From assembly GCA_030765065.1 (NCBI GenBank), contig CM060977.1:132188295-132252294 (forward strand): DNA of 64,000 nt, written 5' to 3'. Origin of the DNA: Deroplatys truncata. Taxonomy: Eukaryota; Arthropoda; Insecta; Mantodea; Mantidae. Below are positions 44,543 to 55,701 of the stretch, piece after piece. The notes under the pieces were generated by a model, which was given only the letters and a program-made list of their open reading frames with translations, was not told the DNA's origin and did not search any database. Position 1 is the stretch's first letter. Each line of letters starts with the position of its first letter. Both the position numbers and the translations under genes were made by a program.

Positions 44543-45709
44543 CCCTAGACAGGTGGCGCATGTACGTCTTGCACTAGTTGTGGCGCGGGGTCACTCGCGA
44601 CCCCAGGAATAAAACGATTGTTGTAAATGGACCGAATTAATAAATTTATCTAATTATTTCTTAATATACCGAGTAATGCATTATGTATTACAATAACTGT
44701 TGGTTGTAGAAATCTACTTTAAAAATAAAACAAAAACTTTGAATTGACAGTTCCTTGCAATTTGGACTCATGCGCAGCACAAAAAATATATTTGAATGTT
44801 TACTTCACTCATAATCATAAAGTGTCACAGTTAATGGGGATTTTTTTCATCTCGACAGTAAGAACATATGTTGATGTTCATATTATAATTCACACACAGC
44901 TCCTACACACGACTACACTATGGTCTTTGCACACCTGCTGCTTACATTTTACACACGAAAGTTTTGTCTGCATTCTCGGACACACATTACACCTCAATCT
45001 TTTCTTCACTGGCAATTCCTTTTCTTGATTTTCTGGTTGTGCTGCATTTATAAAATGCCGTATTTTCTCAAGCAATAATTCTATAGGAGATTTTGCATTT
45101 TTAGCTGTAGATTTTACACCTGCTAAGTGAGTCACTATCTTGTGGTGCAAGCACGTTAATTTTGAGGAGGCTGAACCACTTTCCATGCCGTAACTCGATC
45201 CTCTACTGCACTTTGCTCACTTTCACTATTTGAAGTCAGTATTTCAAGTTCATCTTCGGTTACGCTGCCTTCACCACCTAATGCTTCCTCTTCTTCCACT
45301 TCCCTTATTAGGGCTAAAAATCCTTGCCTGATGTTCCTCATAACACATATTGATATAAAAACAGCAATACGTTTAAGACTAAAAAATACGTAAATAATAC
45401 AACCACAACTTCTCGAAGGTTCAGCTGAAAACACTGTAACTACAGAAACAATATGCAGACGAGACACATAACAGGCAACGGGAGAGGTGGCGTGGGGTAT
45501 TTCCTGCCTTCATTTCAGCCGAAGAACACAAATAGCCTATATTCTAGGAATGTATGACCTGTATCTCAATGCTAATGACCTCTAACAAAAGCCAAGGAAT
45601 GCAGCGAAAGGTAAGGGAAAGGCAGGGTTCAGGTATCCGAAATCGTTATATATAACTTGCAAATAAAACTCATTGGGGTCAGAAAATACCCCGCGCCACC
45701 TCTCTAGGG
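44543..45709 (-). mobile_element. piggyBac-type transposon, internally deleted
   Basis: The left end CCCTAGACAGGTGGCGC and right end, the complement of CCCTAGAGAGGTGGCGC, are inverted repeats of the classical piggyBac CCCTAGA type. TTAA follows the right end (45710-45713); the left flank reads CTCC and has lost it. Subterminal GGCGCGGGG and GACCCCA motifs recur in inverted order on both sides. The coding region between keeps only the transposase N-terminal and C-terminal parts. Confidence 0.88.
44890..45341 (-). pseudogene. piggyBac transposase: N-terminus joined to Cys-rich C-terminus
   Basis: The N-terminal frame starts MRNIRQGFLALIREVEEEEA at 45341 and is acidic (DELEILTSNSESEQ), as in many piggyBac N-termini. 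In a shifted frame the C-terminus follows from about 45186: a helical basic stretch, then KRLRCNVCPRMQTKLSC, VKCKQQVCKDH and CRSC. These CxxC...C..C....C.H...C..C cysteines and histidine form the RING-like zinc-binding end of piggyBac transposases, which recognises the inverted repeats. The DDD catalytic core is deleted and the join is out of frame. The gene is dead, but the ends are still usable. Confidence 0.8.
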
Positions 45710-46444
45710 TTAATTTTAAACGAGATAAATCTTTCCGGAAATAGCTGCATTACATATTTCCTTATAGATAAGGGAATAGCGACAGTCATATGTTTTAGAA
45801 CTGGACGCTACACGCTGGCCTTAAAATTCCATATTCTTTCCGTGACATTCCGACAAATAATTGAAAATCGACAGGACTTTAAAAGATTGATTTAGTATTG
45901 AACAAATCGAGGCCTTATCGACGTATATTTCGGAAATGGCTAATGCCACAGAAAGGTTATTTGAAACAAATTCTATATTTTAAAGATATGTACATTTTTT
46001 ATGTTGTGCATTTTCATCCATCGCTTAAGATTTACCAGCTATACAAGATTATATACGATTCCTTCTGAATGAGGAGGACTTCACAGGTATTCCCAGAAAA
46101 TTCAAGATATACACTTTATTTGTGATGCAAATATACTTAATATATGGTATTTTAATCAAAATTCTTAGAACCATTAGAAAATAAAAAAAATCGAAAAATG
46201 TTCCGTGTAAAGAGTAGTTTGGGGTGGGGGGGATTTTCTTCAAAATCTTTGTGTCGCATCTTTTAAAGGTAGTGAACATAAATACCAGGTTTGGTAATTA
46301 TTGGACTTTTCGTTTTTTAATTATGCTGTTCACACACCACGTGAACTTTTTTCTAAAAAAAATTTTGGGCGGGCGTTTCAGGGAGCCTCATAACATTTTT
46401 TCGGGTGAAATCTCGACATCGGATATTTGTGAGAGGTACAATAC

Positions 46445-46957
46445 TGTGACGTATGCAGAGATTGTCGCGCATACGTCTCTCTGGTCACCGGGATTCAAGA
46501 TGGCAGTTAAAGCTTGGGTGGGGGGAATTAGTAATTTTAGGTGGGGATAGGTTGGTTGGCGTCCCCGACGCTTTAGGAAGTGTTGCTTGGGGCAGTCGAG
46601 TCAGTGAGTAGAAGTCAAGCAGTAAAGACGTGGAATTGCCATCTCCGTGCAGGCATGCATGGCGGCCTCGCCCGACAGACATGGAAGCTAATAATGTGGG
46701 GTAACGTATATATCTTTATCTAATAAATCCTCTACCATCCATTTTCTTTCTGTATTATTTCTGATAGTATAAAGTTCCTTCCTTCCTTTTGAGCCATGTA
46801 GTGCCCCTTTTTGCCAGTGTTTGATAATATTTCTGTACTTTCTTTAGCTGCGTCCCTCGTCGTAGCCTCGCCACGTTATAAGTTTGTTAATTTTCCGGTA
46901 CCCTTGCAAGCGAGTCGCCCACTTCATTTTGAGCATTAGTTAGAAGAGGCTACGACA
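46445..46957. mobile_element. Solo LTR, 513 bp, inside Fam-A
   Basis: Starts TGTGACGTATG and ends GGCTACGACA, with ATAC duplicated at 46441-46444 and 46958-46961. It differs in sequence from the other LTRs of the window, so it is a separate family. Confidence 0.78.
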
Positions 46958-46997
46958 ATACTTCCCCTACTTACTGTATTAGAGAAAGTAAAAAAGA

Positions 46998-47340
46998 TGA
47001 AACCCGCATCCAAACAGAGGAAAGAAGTTCCTACGAGCTGTTAGAGGGTGTACCAGAAAGGCCACAATACGAAATGAACAAACACGAGAAAAATTAAATA
47101 TTTATACAATAAAAGATGAAATCTTACAGTATAGGAAAAATTGGACAGAACACCTGCAACGAATGGAGTAAGTCGTATCGCGAAAATGTCCTTGAATTTT
47201 CGACCCTCAGGGAGAAGTAACGTGGAACGACCGAAAAGGAGATAGCAATAAGACCGAAACAGGCCGTAGGGCAAGGAGGAAGAAGATGGTGCAACGATTC
47301 CCTCCTTTTTCAACAAATAAGGCTAATTGGAACATTTAAA
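46998..47340 (+). pseudogene. LINE reverse transcriptase C-terminal fragment
   Basis: One frame reads EKLNIYTIKDEILQYRKNW followed by TEHLQRME (47086-47168), then a stop. A neighbouring frame continues VSRIAKMSLNFRP and SGRSNVERPKRR (47170-47244). Together these form the Y.LNDKI..YR..W..HL.RM...RIP.....Y.P.GRR..GRPK-type tail of insect LINE reverse transcriptases, as at 5172-5507, but from a different element. A frameshift and stops make it non-functional. No catalytic motifs are present. Confidence 0.75.
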
Positions 47341-47344
47341 ACAT

Positions 47345-47447
47345 GTGGAAAGGTAGAATCAGACGACTGAAAAATTCAATGCCACAACCGGGATTTGAAC
47401 TATGGCACTGAACTTTTAGTCGTCTGATTCTACCTTTCCAACCCTGT
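47345..47447 (-). mobile_element. SINE-3 copy inside a perfect 22-bp inverted repeat
   Basis: On the minus strand a tRNA-like sequence is visible: GGAAAGGTAGAATCAGACGA (D-arm and anticodon region), GTTCAAATCCCGGTTGTGGC (T-arm) and ATTGAATTTTTC. The same GGAAAGGTAGAATCAGACGACT occurs on the plus strand at 47347-47368 and complemented at 47418-47439, so the whole unit could fold into a long hairpin. Confidence 0.6.
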
Positions 47448-47793
47448 CCTACACACGGCTTGTATGCAAGAATAATTAATTCCATTTAAAATATGTATCT
47501 AATTTTCAAATATAAAAAGACGGTTAAGAACTGTGATAAGTTTTCAAAATACAATCACTCACAAGCCTTTGTTCTGATTAAGTACAACTAAATTATCTTA
47601 ATTCAACTGAACGATATAGCTTCGCGCTAATGTGTGAGGCTCGCATTCGGGTGGACCCGGATTCGATACCCTCGACCACCCATTCTGACTTTGGGTTTTT
47701 TCGTGGTTTTCCCTGGTCGGTAGGCGAATTTTGGAGTAGTTTCTAATCTACCATAATTTTGCTTTCATTCCGTTTCCTTCTCATTTTTTAAGT

Positions 47794-48076
47794 TGAAGAA
47801 GGTTTGTAAAACGTTTCCGGTAGCCTTCGCCCCCAAAAAATGTACTTTCTGGTGGCCTTTGCCCCAAAGATGTTTAAAAAATATTAACTTTGTAATTTTT
47901 ACTGTATCTTTAAATATTATATATTTATGTTTGCCTCGGCTGCGTCAGTATTTATATTTTTTAGAGACATGAATGTCTTAGCAGGGAGTGGTGCGACTGA
48001 AGAATGTAGGCTTACACAGATTATAATTTTACTTCACTCCTTTTATTAATGCTTGACACGATTAAATAACACTTCA

Positions 48077-48159
<83 letters not shown>

Positions 48160-48714
48160 GTGAGATTTTTTTATTAATTACCTGCACTTTTTAACACGTA
48201 AACAATTTTTGTCTCACACAAAATACGTATTAAATTTCTCGAGGACGCATCTCGCGTCCGGTTAGTAACCCTGTCTGCTAGCAACTGACTTCTGAATTTG
48301 TACAATTTGCCCTATTTCAGTTTCTGATTGGCTAATCCTAGTCCAATAGAATACCTTCATTTAACTAAAGCTTTTTCTGGTTGTTGATTGGCTATTTTAT
48401 AAACTGTCACAAAAATTACATTATTGTTTCCAAGAATTACCAGTAGCATTTAAACTTTCTAATTCATTATTGCCTCAAGGTTACCTCATTGTTACCTCAT
48501 TGTTAGCAACTTTTAACTTATTATTCTCACAGCTCCTACATTATTAAATTACGTAATACATTCACATAACATTATTACACATGTATACAATAATATAAAC
48601 AAATATAATGACTGTAATATACACTTTTTATATCTTGTTGTATACACATATTACTTTAAGGCGGGCTGTTATTATTTAGACTGAAATCATTTCAGTGTTA
48701 AAAATACTGCCTCA
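47794..48714. mobile_element. Solo LTR, 921 bp, inside a SINE
   Basis: Starts TGAAGAAGG and ends CTGCCTCA. AAGT is duplicated at 47790-47793 and 48715-48718. From GTTTGCCTCGGCTGCGTCAG to the end it matches the LTR at 11067-12090; the first 130 bp differ. It has gained a (TA)n(GA)n microsatellite at 48080-48157 absent from the other copy. Confidence 0.85.
48080..48157. repeat. (TA)n(GA)n compound microsatellite
   Basis: About twenty TA units followed directly by about eighteen GA units. Confidence 0.92.
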
Positions 48715-48870
48715 AAGTGTGTTTGTGGTGTATGGTGGTGTCGGACAGATGGCACGGATCCTTCCTCAAAGGAAAGACCAATCCCCGTTCATCACCCTCT
48801 CTATGCAGTTCCAGCAGTGGGACGGGTCCTCGAGTCGAGGTTCTTCTGCGCATCTCTGTGGTTAAGTGGA

Positions 48871-49187
48871 ACGAACCAACTTAACTCTGAAAAAAAAACA
48901 CTTTTTTTTGCATCGGACAAAATATGTGCGAGAGGTTGTGTATCGAAAAGGAAAGTATTCGTTGTGGTTTACGAAGCAAACTAAACAGTGGGACTGAATG
49001 CACAGAATGAGTGTGCACTTAGGACAGTATGTATTTGTTTCTATGGCCTTCTTCTCATAATTAGTGATAGTTATGGTGGAATAGATCAGTAGAGGTAGTA
49101 AGAAGACACAAATTACACTAGTCTGCATGATATCGGATGACTGAAAACTAATAAGTGATTCTGACTCACTTTTTATGCTGATTTCAG
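48871..49187. other. Intergenic DNA or decayed intron, no gene recognised
   Basis: The minus-strand frame at 48862-49128 has no recognisable motif. The end of this stretch (TTTTATGCTGATTTCAG) looks like a splice acceptor in front of the pseudogene at 49188. Confidence 0.35.
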
Positions 49188-49824
49188 AACTGCTTTTAGT
49201 TTTTTTCTATCACGTACAGTTGTTCACAATTTCAATTCAAAAATATAGAGATATAAAGATATTGCTTCCGCCACTACACATAACACTGGGCTTGATGGAG
49301 CAATTTGTAAGGTCTCTACCACAGGATGAACCCTGCTTCAAGTACCTTTCAAGAAATTTCCCTTCATTACACAAGACAAATTAAAGGCTGGAATTTTTGT
49401 TGGTCCTCAAATAAAGAAATTGATGAAAGATGAAGATTTTGAGAAGACAATGAATGAGAGAGAAATAAAGGCATGGACCGCCTTCCGATCAGTTACTGAA
49501 AACTTCTAAGGCAATAACAAAGATCCTAATTAAAAGGCCATTGTCGAAACAATGTTGGAAAATTTCACACAAGATGAGTTGTAACTGAGTGTAAAGGTGC
49601 ATTTTCTGCATTTAAATAGCGACTACTTTCCAGAAAATCCGGGACATTATAGTAAAGAGCAGGGTGAACGTTTTCACCAAGATATTAAGGAAATGGAGAG
49701 GAGGTACCAGGGGAGATGGGATGAAACTATGATGGCCGACTACTGTTGGATGTTGAGGAGGGACAGTCATCTTCAAGAATCTGCAAGGAAGTCAAAGAAG
49801 AGAAAGTTTGAAAAAATTAAATGA
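49188..49824 (+). pseudogene. Decayed conserved arthropod protein, copy A
   Basis: After an acceptor-like TTTCAG at 49187 the translation shows LLPPLHITLGLMEQFVRSLP and FKYLSRNFPS. After a frame change near 49365 it shows LKAGIFVGPQIKKLMKDEDF, and after further breaks FPENPGHYSKEQGERFHQD, IKEMERRYQGRWDETMMADY and a basic end KSKKRKFEKIK. I recognise this LPPLHI.LGL...LKAGIF.GPQI...GERFHQDI..ME.RYQG.W...M.ADYCW pattern from many uncharacterised arthropod proteins. Their function is unknown to me, and their copy number suggests a transposon origin. Several frameshifts and stops (for example at 49508) make this copy dead. It is the upstream half of a tandem duplication. Confidence 0.65.
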
Positions 49825-50275
49825 AACACTTTGGCTTCTTGTTTTGTTAAAATGTAGTCATGAAATAAATTAGGGGAGTTCTTGAGAGTATTCTTAAAAT
49901 GTTTCTTGAATTAAAACCTACTGGTATTTGAATACTTTTCTTTGCTCATTAGCAAAATTCTCAAAACATTAGTTCTTATTTTGTGTAAAAACCTGACGCT
50001 TTTACTATTCCATTTTTGTTTTTCATACACCCCTAAATCACTTTATAAGGTGTTTTGGAAATCCGATAAAATGCCAAATTGAATCAAAATGCGTAAAGTA
50101 TAACTAATGCAAAATGTATTGCAATTCATTGACTCTTTTTTCAAATGAAAATGTATAAAGCAAAATGAAAACATGTTTATGGAATGTTTGCCCAAGTAAA
50201 CTAAAGTTTGAACCGTTACACGTGAAGAAAATGTGAAAAACACTTCTTTTCTTCTCTCAAGAGGTTTGTTATCTT
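49825..50275. other. 3' flank of copy A, duplicated downstream
   Basis: ATGAAACACTTTGGCTTCTTG through CGTGAAGAAAATGTGAAAAAC recurs, with one extra insert, at 51606-52370 after copy B. AT-rich and non-coding. Confidence 0.75.
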
Positions 50276-50410
50276 TTTACTTTCTCTACTACGTATAGTA
50301 AGTAGGGGAAGTATTGCATTCCACCCAATAATTCGATTCGGAGTTTTCACAGGAAATACATGTTTTGAGGTGCACTGAATGCATATAAAGGATTTTTGGG
50401 AACAAGTCCG

Positions 50411-50460
<50 letters not shown>

Positions 50461-51071
50461 AGTATCTTCCAGAGATGACCCTCCCAATCCAGATTACCCT
50501 TTACATGGAACATTTTTCGAAAATTTTAATTTTCTCAAAAATGGCTCTAACGATTTTGATTAAAATATCATATGTTTAAGATATTGGCATGAGAAATGAA
50601 ATGTATATCTCGAATTTTCTGGGAATGTCTCCAAAAGTATTCTTCATTGTGAACGACTTTTGCATAACTGGTAAACCATAAGATATAGGCAAAATTTTGC
50701 TATACAAAAAATGTAGATCGCGTTAAAATACACAATTTATGTCATATACATTTCTTTTGTTGAGTGATCCGTTTTCGAGATATTGCTTGTTATTCCCTTA
50801 AATTTTCCAATACTTATACTTTTTCTCAAATTCGTTATTCGTTTTTTTATGCCCTGGACATGCAAAGAGAATGGAATGCGCCACATAGCAACCAACGCTT
50901 AAAATATTTTGACTATCGCTTAAAACCTACCATATTCCCCTTGCATCTACAAGAAAATTAGCAATAATATTAACATCTCGATTAACATGAAGCATATGGA
51001 GAATAAGCGTTTGTAAAAATAGTTTGTACAAGAGTAGAGAAAGTCATTTGAGTGTAACACATCAGATTTTT
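50276..51071 (+). mobile_element. Fam-A repeat (plus), part of the tandem duplication
   Basis: The diagnostic variants CCCAATAATTCGATTCGGAG and GAGATGACCCTCCCA are shared only with the copy at 52371. A long pure (GT)n at 50415-50459 directly replaces about 60 bp present in the sister copy (CTGTAAGCAGCATAACTCAG and onward). Confidence 0.9.
50415..50459. repeat. (GT)n microsatellite inside Fam-A
   Basis: More than twenty GT units at the conserved Fam-A microsatellite site. Confidence 0.92.
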
Positions 51072-51084
51072 ATGCTGATTTCAG

Positions 51085-51608
51085 AACAGCTTTTTGTAAG
51101 GGCTCTACCACATGATGGACTCTGCTTCAAGGACCTTTCCAAGAAATTTCCCTTCATTACACAACACAAATTAAAGGCTGGAATTTTTGTTGGTCCTCAA
51201 ATAAAGAAATTGATGAAGGATGAAGATTTTAAGAAGACAATGAATGAGAGAGAAATAGAAGCATGGACCTTCCGATCAGTTACTGAAAACTTCTTAGCCA
51301 ATAACAAAGATCCTAATTACAAGGCCGTTGTCGAAACAATGTTGGAAATTTTCAACAAGATGGGTTGTAACATGAGTGGAAATGTGCATTTTCTGCACTC
51401 ACATATCGACTACTTTCCAGAAAATCTGGGACATTATAGTGAAGAGCAGGGTGAACGTTTTCACCAAGATATTAAGGAAATGGAGAGGAGGTAACAGGGG
51501 AGATGGAATGAAACTATGATAGCCGGCTACTGTTGGATGTTGAGGAGGGACCATCATCTTCAAGGATCTGCAAGAATGCAAAGAACAGAAAGCTTGAAAA
51601 AAATTCAA
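51085..51608 (+). pseudogene. Decayed conserved arthropod protein, copy B
   Basis: After the acceptor-like TGCTGATTTCAG at 51084 the frame reads EQLFVRALPHDGLCFKDLSK, HKLKAGIFVGPQIKKLMKDE, a long helical middle, CNMSGNVHFLHSHIDYFPEN, LGHYSEEQGERFHQDIKEME and RR, then a TAA at 51492-51494. The same frame then continues QGRWNETMIAGYCWMLRRDH to a stop at 51606. One premature stop is the main visible lesion, so this copy is better preserved than copy A. It lacks the LLPPLHI segment that copy A has upstream. Function unknown. Confidence 0.68.
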
Positions 51609-52370
51609 TGAAACACTTTGCTTCTTGTTTTGTTAAAATGTAGTCACGAAATAAATTAGGGGAGTTCTTGAGAGTATTCTTAAATGTTTCTTGAATAAAT
51701 ACTTACCTTGTGTGAGATGGAATTTGAATACTTTTCTACGCTCATTAGTAAAATTGTCAAAACATTACTTATTTTGTGTACAAACCTGACGTGATAGAAA
51801 AAACGAAAGTTATTTCTGGAATCAGCATAAAAACTTGATTCAACAACACTTACCTTTAAGAAATCATCTGACAAAAAGTTTGAAAATGCAGACTAGTGTA
51901 ATTATTCTTTTTCCCTTTAGACTCCATACAATTCCGCTTCCGCCACAAGACAAGGCACTTCAACCTGAAACAGGCTTGCCTGCTACAGAATCTAGGACTA
52001 AATAAGGAGCAACTTATCCTTCGCTTAATAAGGTGAATATTGAATCCAACATGCCTAAAGAATATAGGTAAGGATGGTGATAAGGGCTTTTACTCTTCCT
52101 TTTTTGTTTTTCATACACCCCTAAATCACTTTATAAGGTGTTTTGGAAATCCGATAAAATGCCAAATTGAATCAAAATGCGTAAAGTATAACAAATGCAA
52201 AATGTATTGCAATTCATTGACTTTTTTTTCAAATGAAAATGTATAAAGCAAAATGAAAACATGTTTATGGAATCTTTGCCTAAGTAAACTAAAGTTTGAA
52301 CCGTTACACGTGAAGAAAATGTGAAAAACACTTCTTTTCTTCTCTCAAGAGGTTTGTTACCTTTTTGCTT
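51609..52370. other. 3' flank of copy B with an extra insert
   Basis: Matches 49825-50275 except for about 290 bp at roughly 51796-52088. The insert includes TTTCTGGAATCAGCATAAAA, the reverse of the exon-edge sequence at 49175-49190, and CCGCCACAAGACAAGGCACT, which has a diverged relative at about 53887-53910. No credible gene. Confidence 0.6.
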
Positions 52371-53192
52371 TCTCTACTACGTATAGTAAGTAGGGGAAGT
52401 ATTGCATTCCACCCAATAATTCGATTCGGAGTTTTCACAGGAAATACATGTTTTGAGGTGCACTGAATGCATATAAAGGATTTTTGGAAACAAGTCCGTG
52501 TTTGTGTGTGTGTGTGTGTCTGTAAGCAGCATAACTCAGAAACGAACAGTCGGATAAACACCAAACTTTGTATTTAGGTTCAGTATCTTCCAGAGATGAC
52601 CCTCCCAACCCAGATTAGCCTTTACATGGAACATTTTTCGAAAATTTTAATTTTCTCAAAAATGGCTCTAACGATTTTGATTAAAATATCATATGTTTAA
52701 GATATTGGCATGAGAAATGAAATGCATATCTCGAATTTTCTGGGAATGTCTCCAAAAGTATTCTTCATTGTGAACGACTTTTGCATAACTGGTAACCCAT
52801 AAGAGATAGACAAAATGTTACTACACAAAAAATGTAGATCGCGTTAAAATACACAATTTATGTGATATACATTTTTTTTGTTGAGTGAACCATTTTCGAG
52901 ATATGCTTGTTATTCCCTTAAATTTTCCAATACTTATACTTTTTCTCAAATGGGAAATCGTTATTTTTTTTTGTCCTGGTAATGCAAAGAGAATGGAATA
53001 CTCCACATAGCAACCAGCTCTTAAAATATTTGACTATCGCTTAAAACCTACCAATTCCCTTTGCATCTACAAGAAAATTAGCAATAAGATTAACATCTCG
53101 ATTAACGTGAAGCACATGGAGAATATGCGTTTGTAAAACTAGTTTGTACAAGAGTAGAGAAAGGTCATGTGAATGTAACACATCAGATTTTT
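52371..53192 (+). mobile_element. Fam-A repeat (plus), part of the tandem duplication
   Basis: Sister of 50276-51071 with the full central segment and a short GT tract (52501-52519). Confidence 0.9.
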
Positions 53193-55212
53193 AATCTTGT
53201 CACGCTGGCCAGTATTGTCAATCAACTTAAAGATATAACTGAAAGTAAAAGAAAGGTCACATTTTTGGTTATTAATATGAATAGCTTTCTTTTTTCTTTT
53301 TTTTTTTATTAGACTTATGAATATTTTCATTCCCAACTAGAATAAATTATGTAGAAAAATAAATATGCAGAAGGCCTGCAAAGGCTTTGGACTGCAACTC
53401 AAGAGCTTGAGTTTGCTTAAGGAGCTCTGCAAAGTATTTGGGATCCTACCTTCAGCATAGATGCTGAATGATATTTCAGTAAATACAATTTAATTATAAT
53501 AAGAGCAGGAATGAAAGTACAAAATGCAAGTTCGCATTGTATTTTAGTTTTATTATTTCAGTTTTCCATTTCACTTTTTTTCTATATTAAGCTTGGCCTG
53601 TACCAATTCAATTTTTCCTTGTATTGCTTTAATCTACATTAATTATAAAAAATGCGTAATTTCCTTTATGAAGCTTTATTTCATTATTAATATTTTGCAA
53701 ATTGGATTTTAATTTTACATTAACGGTCTGTCTAAGGCATTAACGTTTTATCAGAATGCTTTGAAATGTTAAATTACAAATGTATAAACTCTACAAAATG
53801 CTAAATGTAGGAATCAAAGGTAAACTTCTGCTTGGCTATTATAACAATAATTTTTTTATTATTATTTGTTTCTTTTGATTCTCCTTCGCAAGAAAATAAG
53901 GCACTAAATGTGATACAGGCTTGAGTGCTACAGAATTCAGGTGCTAAAAGCTATCCCTCGTACGAGTTCGTACTTGGTTACTTTATTTTGGGGCGTCACC
54001 CTACATGCATACATACCTAAACCTAACACACTTGAGCAGAAAAACCTAAGCTAACACAACTGACCGGTACAAAGTTTATGATATTCAAATCTCACCGAGG
54101 CGTTAAAATCACTTTTTTGGAAAAATAATACCATAGCTGTATCAGGCTCGTTCATGCGGAAACTTGCGTTTCAATTTGTTCAGCTTTGATTGCTGCTGTA
54201 AATGTTAAAAAAAAATTAACAGTTATTAACGCTATTCTGAAGTGAAGGAATGCTGTTTTATTATTATCTCTCGCATACACATTCCCGCAAATAATTCTTC
54301 AAGTGTAAAAAATTGAATCGGTCGTTTTTATGGGGGATACATGCCATTTTCATGAAACATTAGTAATTAATGTGCGTTAACAGAAAGCTTTCCAGTGATA
54401 ATAATCACGCCGTGAAAACATCTATATACAGATTACTTTGACATTTTTCCCAATTATGGGATAAGTCATTAGGTTCCATTCATAACGACAACTGCGCAAA
54501 TACGCACAGGTTAGATGTATTGAGAAGATTAGTTAAATCTATTACGTTGGCGCTCTGTTTTTATATTCGCAGATGTTCAAACTTTGTACGCCGATCATTT
54601 ACTCATCAACTGATTATGTTATTATATTGTTATATATTATATTAATTATATTACTATTTACATTAATTAGACTAATTATACGAGCGTTTAATTTTTAGGT
54701 TACGTCATTAGACTATTATAATTATTTTGTCTTACCTTTGCAGATAACTAGAAATATGAATCGTTTTTGCAATTTTTGGTGTACGCGTTCTCTGTTTGGA
54801 TGGGGTTTTATTTTTGTAGAAAGAAGATCCGTGTAGAAGAAAACAAAGCAATTTAATTGTTTCGTTTAAATAAGTAGGCCGAAATCACATTACAATATAA
54901 CTATAAGTTATTCTTCATATTATCGCAGTACAGTAATTTTCAACGTTTAATAACATACGCACGTTATATAAATTAAGTCCATAACATTCTTCAGTGCTTA
55001 ATTTAACACCTAAGATGCATTCAGATTATAGGTAATTATGGATTTGGCGGAGCAGAAAGGTGGTGGCCAAACCTTTACCAAACTTTACATATACCGAAGA
55101 AAATAATATAAAAGAGTAATTAATATATATGATGACAACGACTCGTAATACGAGCGAAAGACCGAAATAGTGCATCTTTTGTAAATAGGTTGTCTGGTGA
55201 TTTCTCTGGATA
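53193..55212. other. AT-rich intergenic DNA, no gene seen
   Basis: About 2 kb of AT-rich sequence without a recognised repeat or gene. The minus frame at 55026-55217 has no motif. Confidence 0.5.
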
Positions 55213-55578
55213 CACAAGGTGGACCATTTAAGTTGAGACTGTACAATACCTCCAAAACTAAACGTTGTAGAAAGAAATGTCTGTGATAAAAGTTGCTTGA
55301 TATTATGGGGGAAAGTAAATGCGATTAGTCGTGTTTTGTTTGAAGGAGGACGTTATGACAGTCATTTTAGGGTCAATTTAATTTTTTTAAATGGGAACCT
55401 ATAATTAGGGTCAAATTAAATTGACTCTAAAATCACCATTATAACGTCCTTAAATAAAACAAAACTAACGGCATTTACTTTCCCCCATAATATCAAGCAA
55501 CGTTTGTTCAAGACGTTTCTCTCCACAACGTTTAGTTTAAGAGATATTGTACGGTATCAACTTAAATGGTTCACCTTG
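55213..55578. mobile_element. Palindromic MITE, 366 bp
   Basis: The ends CAAGGTGGACCATTTAAGTTG and the complement of CAAGGTGAACCATTTAAGTTG lie next to TA dinucleotides; the left side has two extra bases. The inverted repeat extends almost to the middle: TTGATATTATGGGGGAAAGT at 55298-55317 pairs with ACTTTCCCCCATAATATCAA at 55478-55497. Non-coding. TA flanks suggest the Tc1/mariner superfamily. Confidence 0.82.
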
Positions 55579-55701
55579 TATGTCTAGTGTCTCAAATTGG
55601 AACGTTGACCACCCTGGCATGCGGCATCAGCCATCTTTGTTCTTTAGTAATCTGAGTTATGCTGTGTACCCTATATTTAGATTGAAATTGTGGTTCATTG
55701 T

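Larger units (their letters stand above)
44023..46994 (-). mobile_element. Fam-A copy (minus) holding three nested elements
   Basis: Fam-A pieces lie at 44023-44091, 44514-44542, 45714-46444 and 46958-46994. They are collinear with an undisturbed diverged Fam-A copy once the MITE (44092-44513), piggyBac (44543-45709) and solo LTR (46445-46957) are removed. The final hairpin end is altered (TTACTGTATTAGAGAAAG). Confidence 0.85.
47620..48870 (+). mobile_element. SINE-1-related copy split by a solo LTR
   Basis: The left part (about 47620-47793) has TGTGAGGCTCGCATTCGGGT, GACCCGGATTCGATACCC (box B) and TTTTTTCGTGGTTTTCCCTG, as in the copy at 3848. The right part (48715 to about 48870) carries SINE-like GGACGGGTCCTCGAGTCGAG and CTTCTGCGCATCTCTGTGG. 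The LTR at 47794-48714 separates them. Confidence 0.65.
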
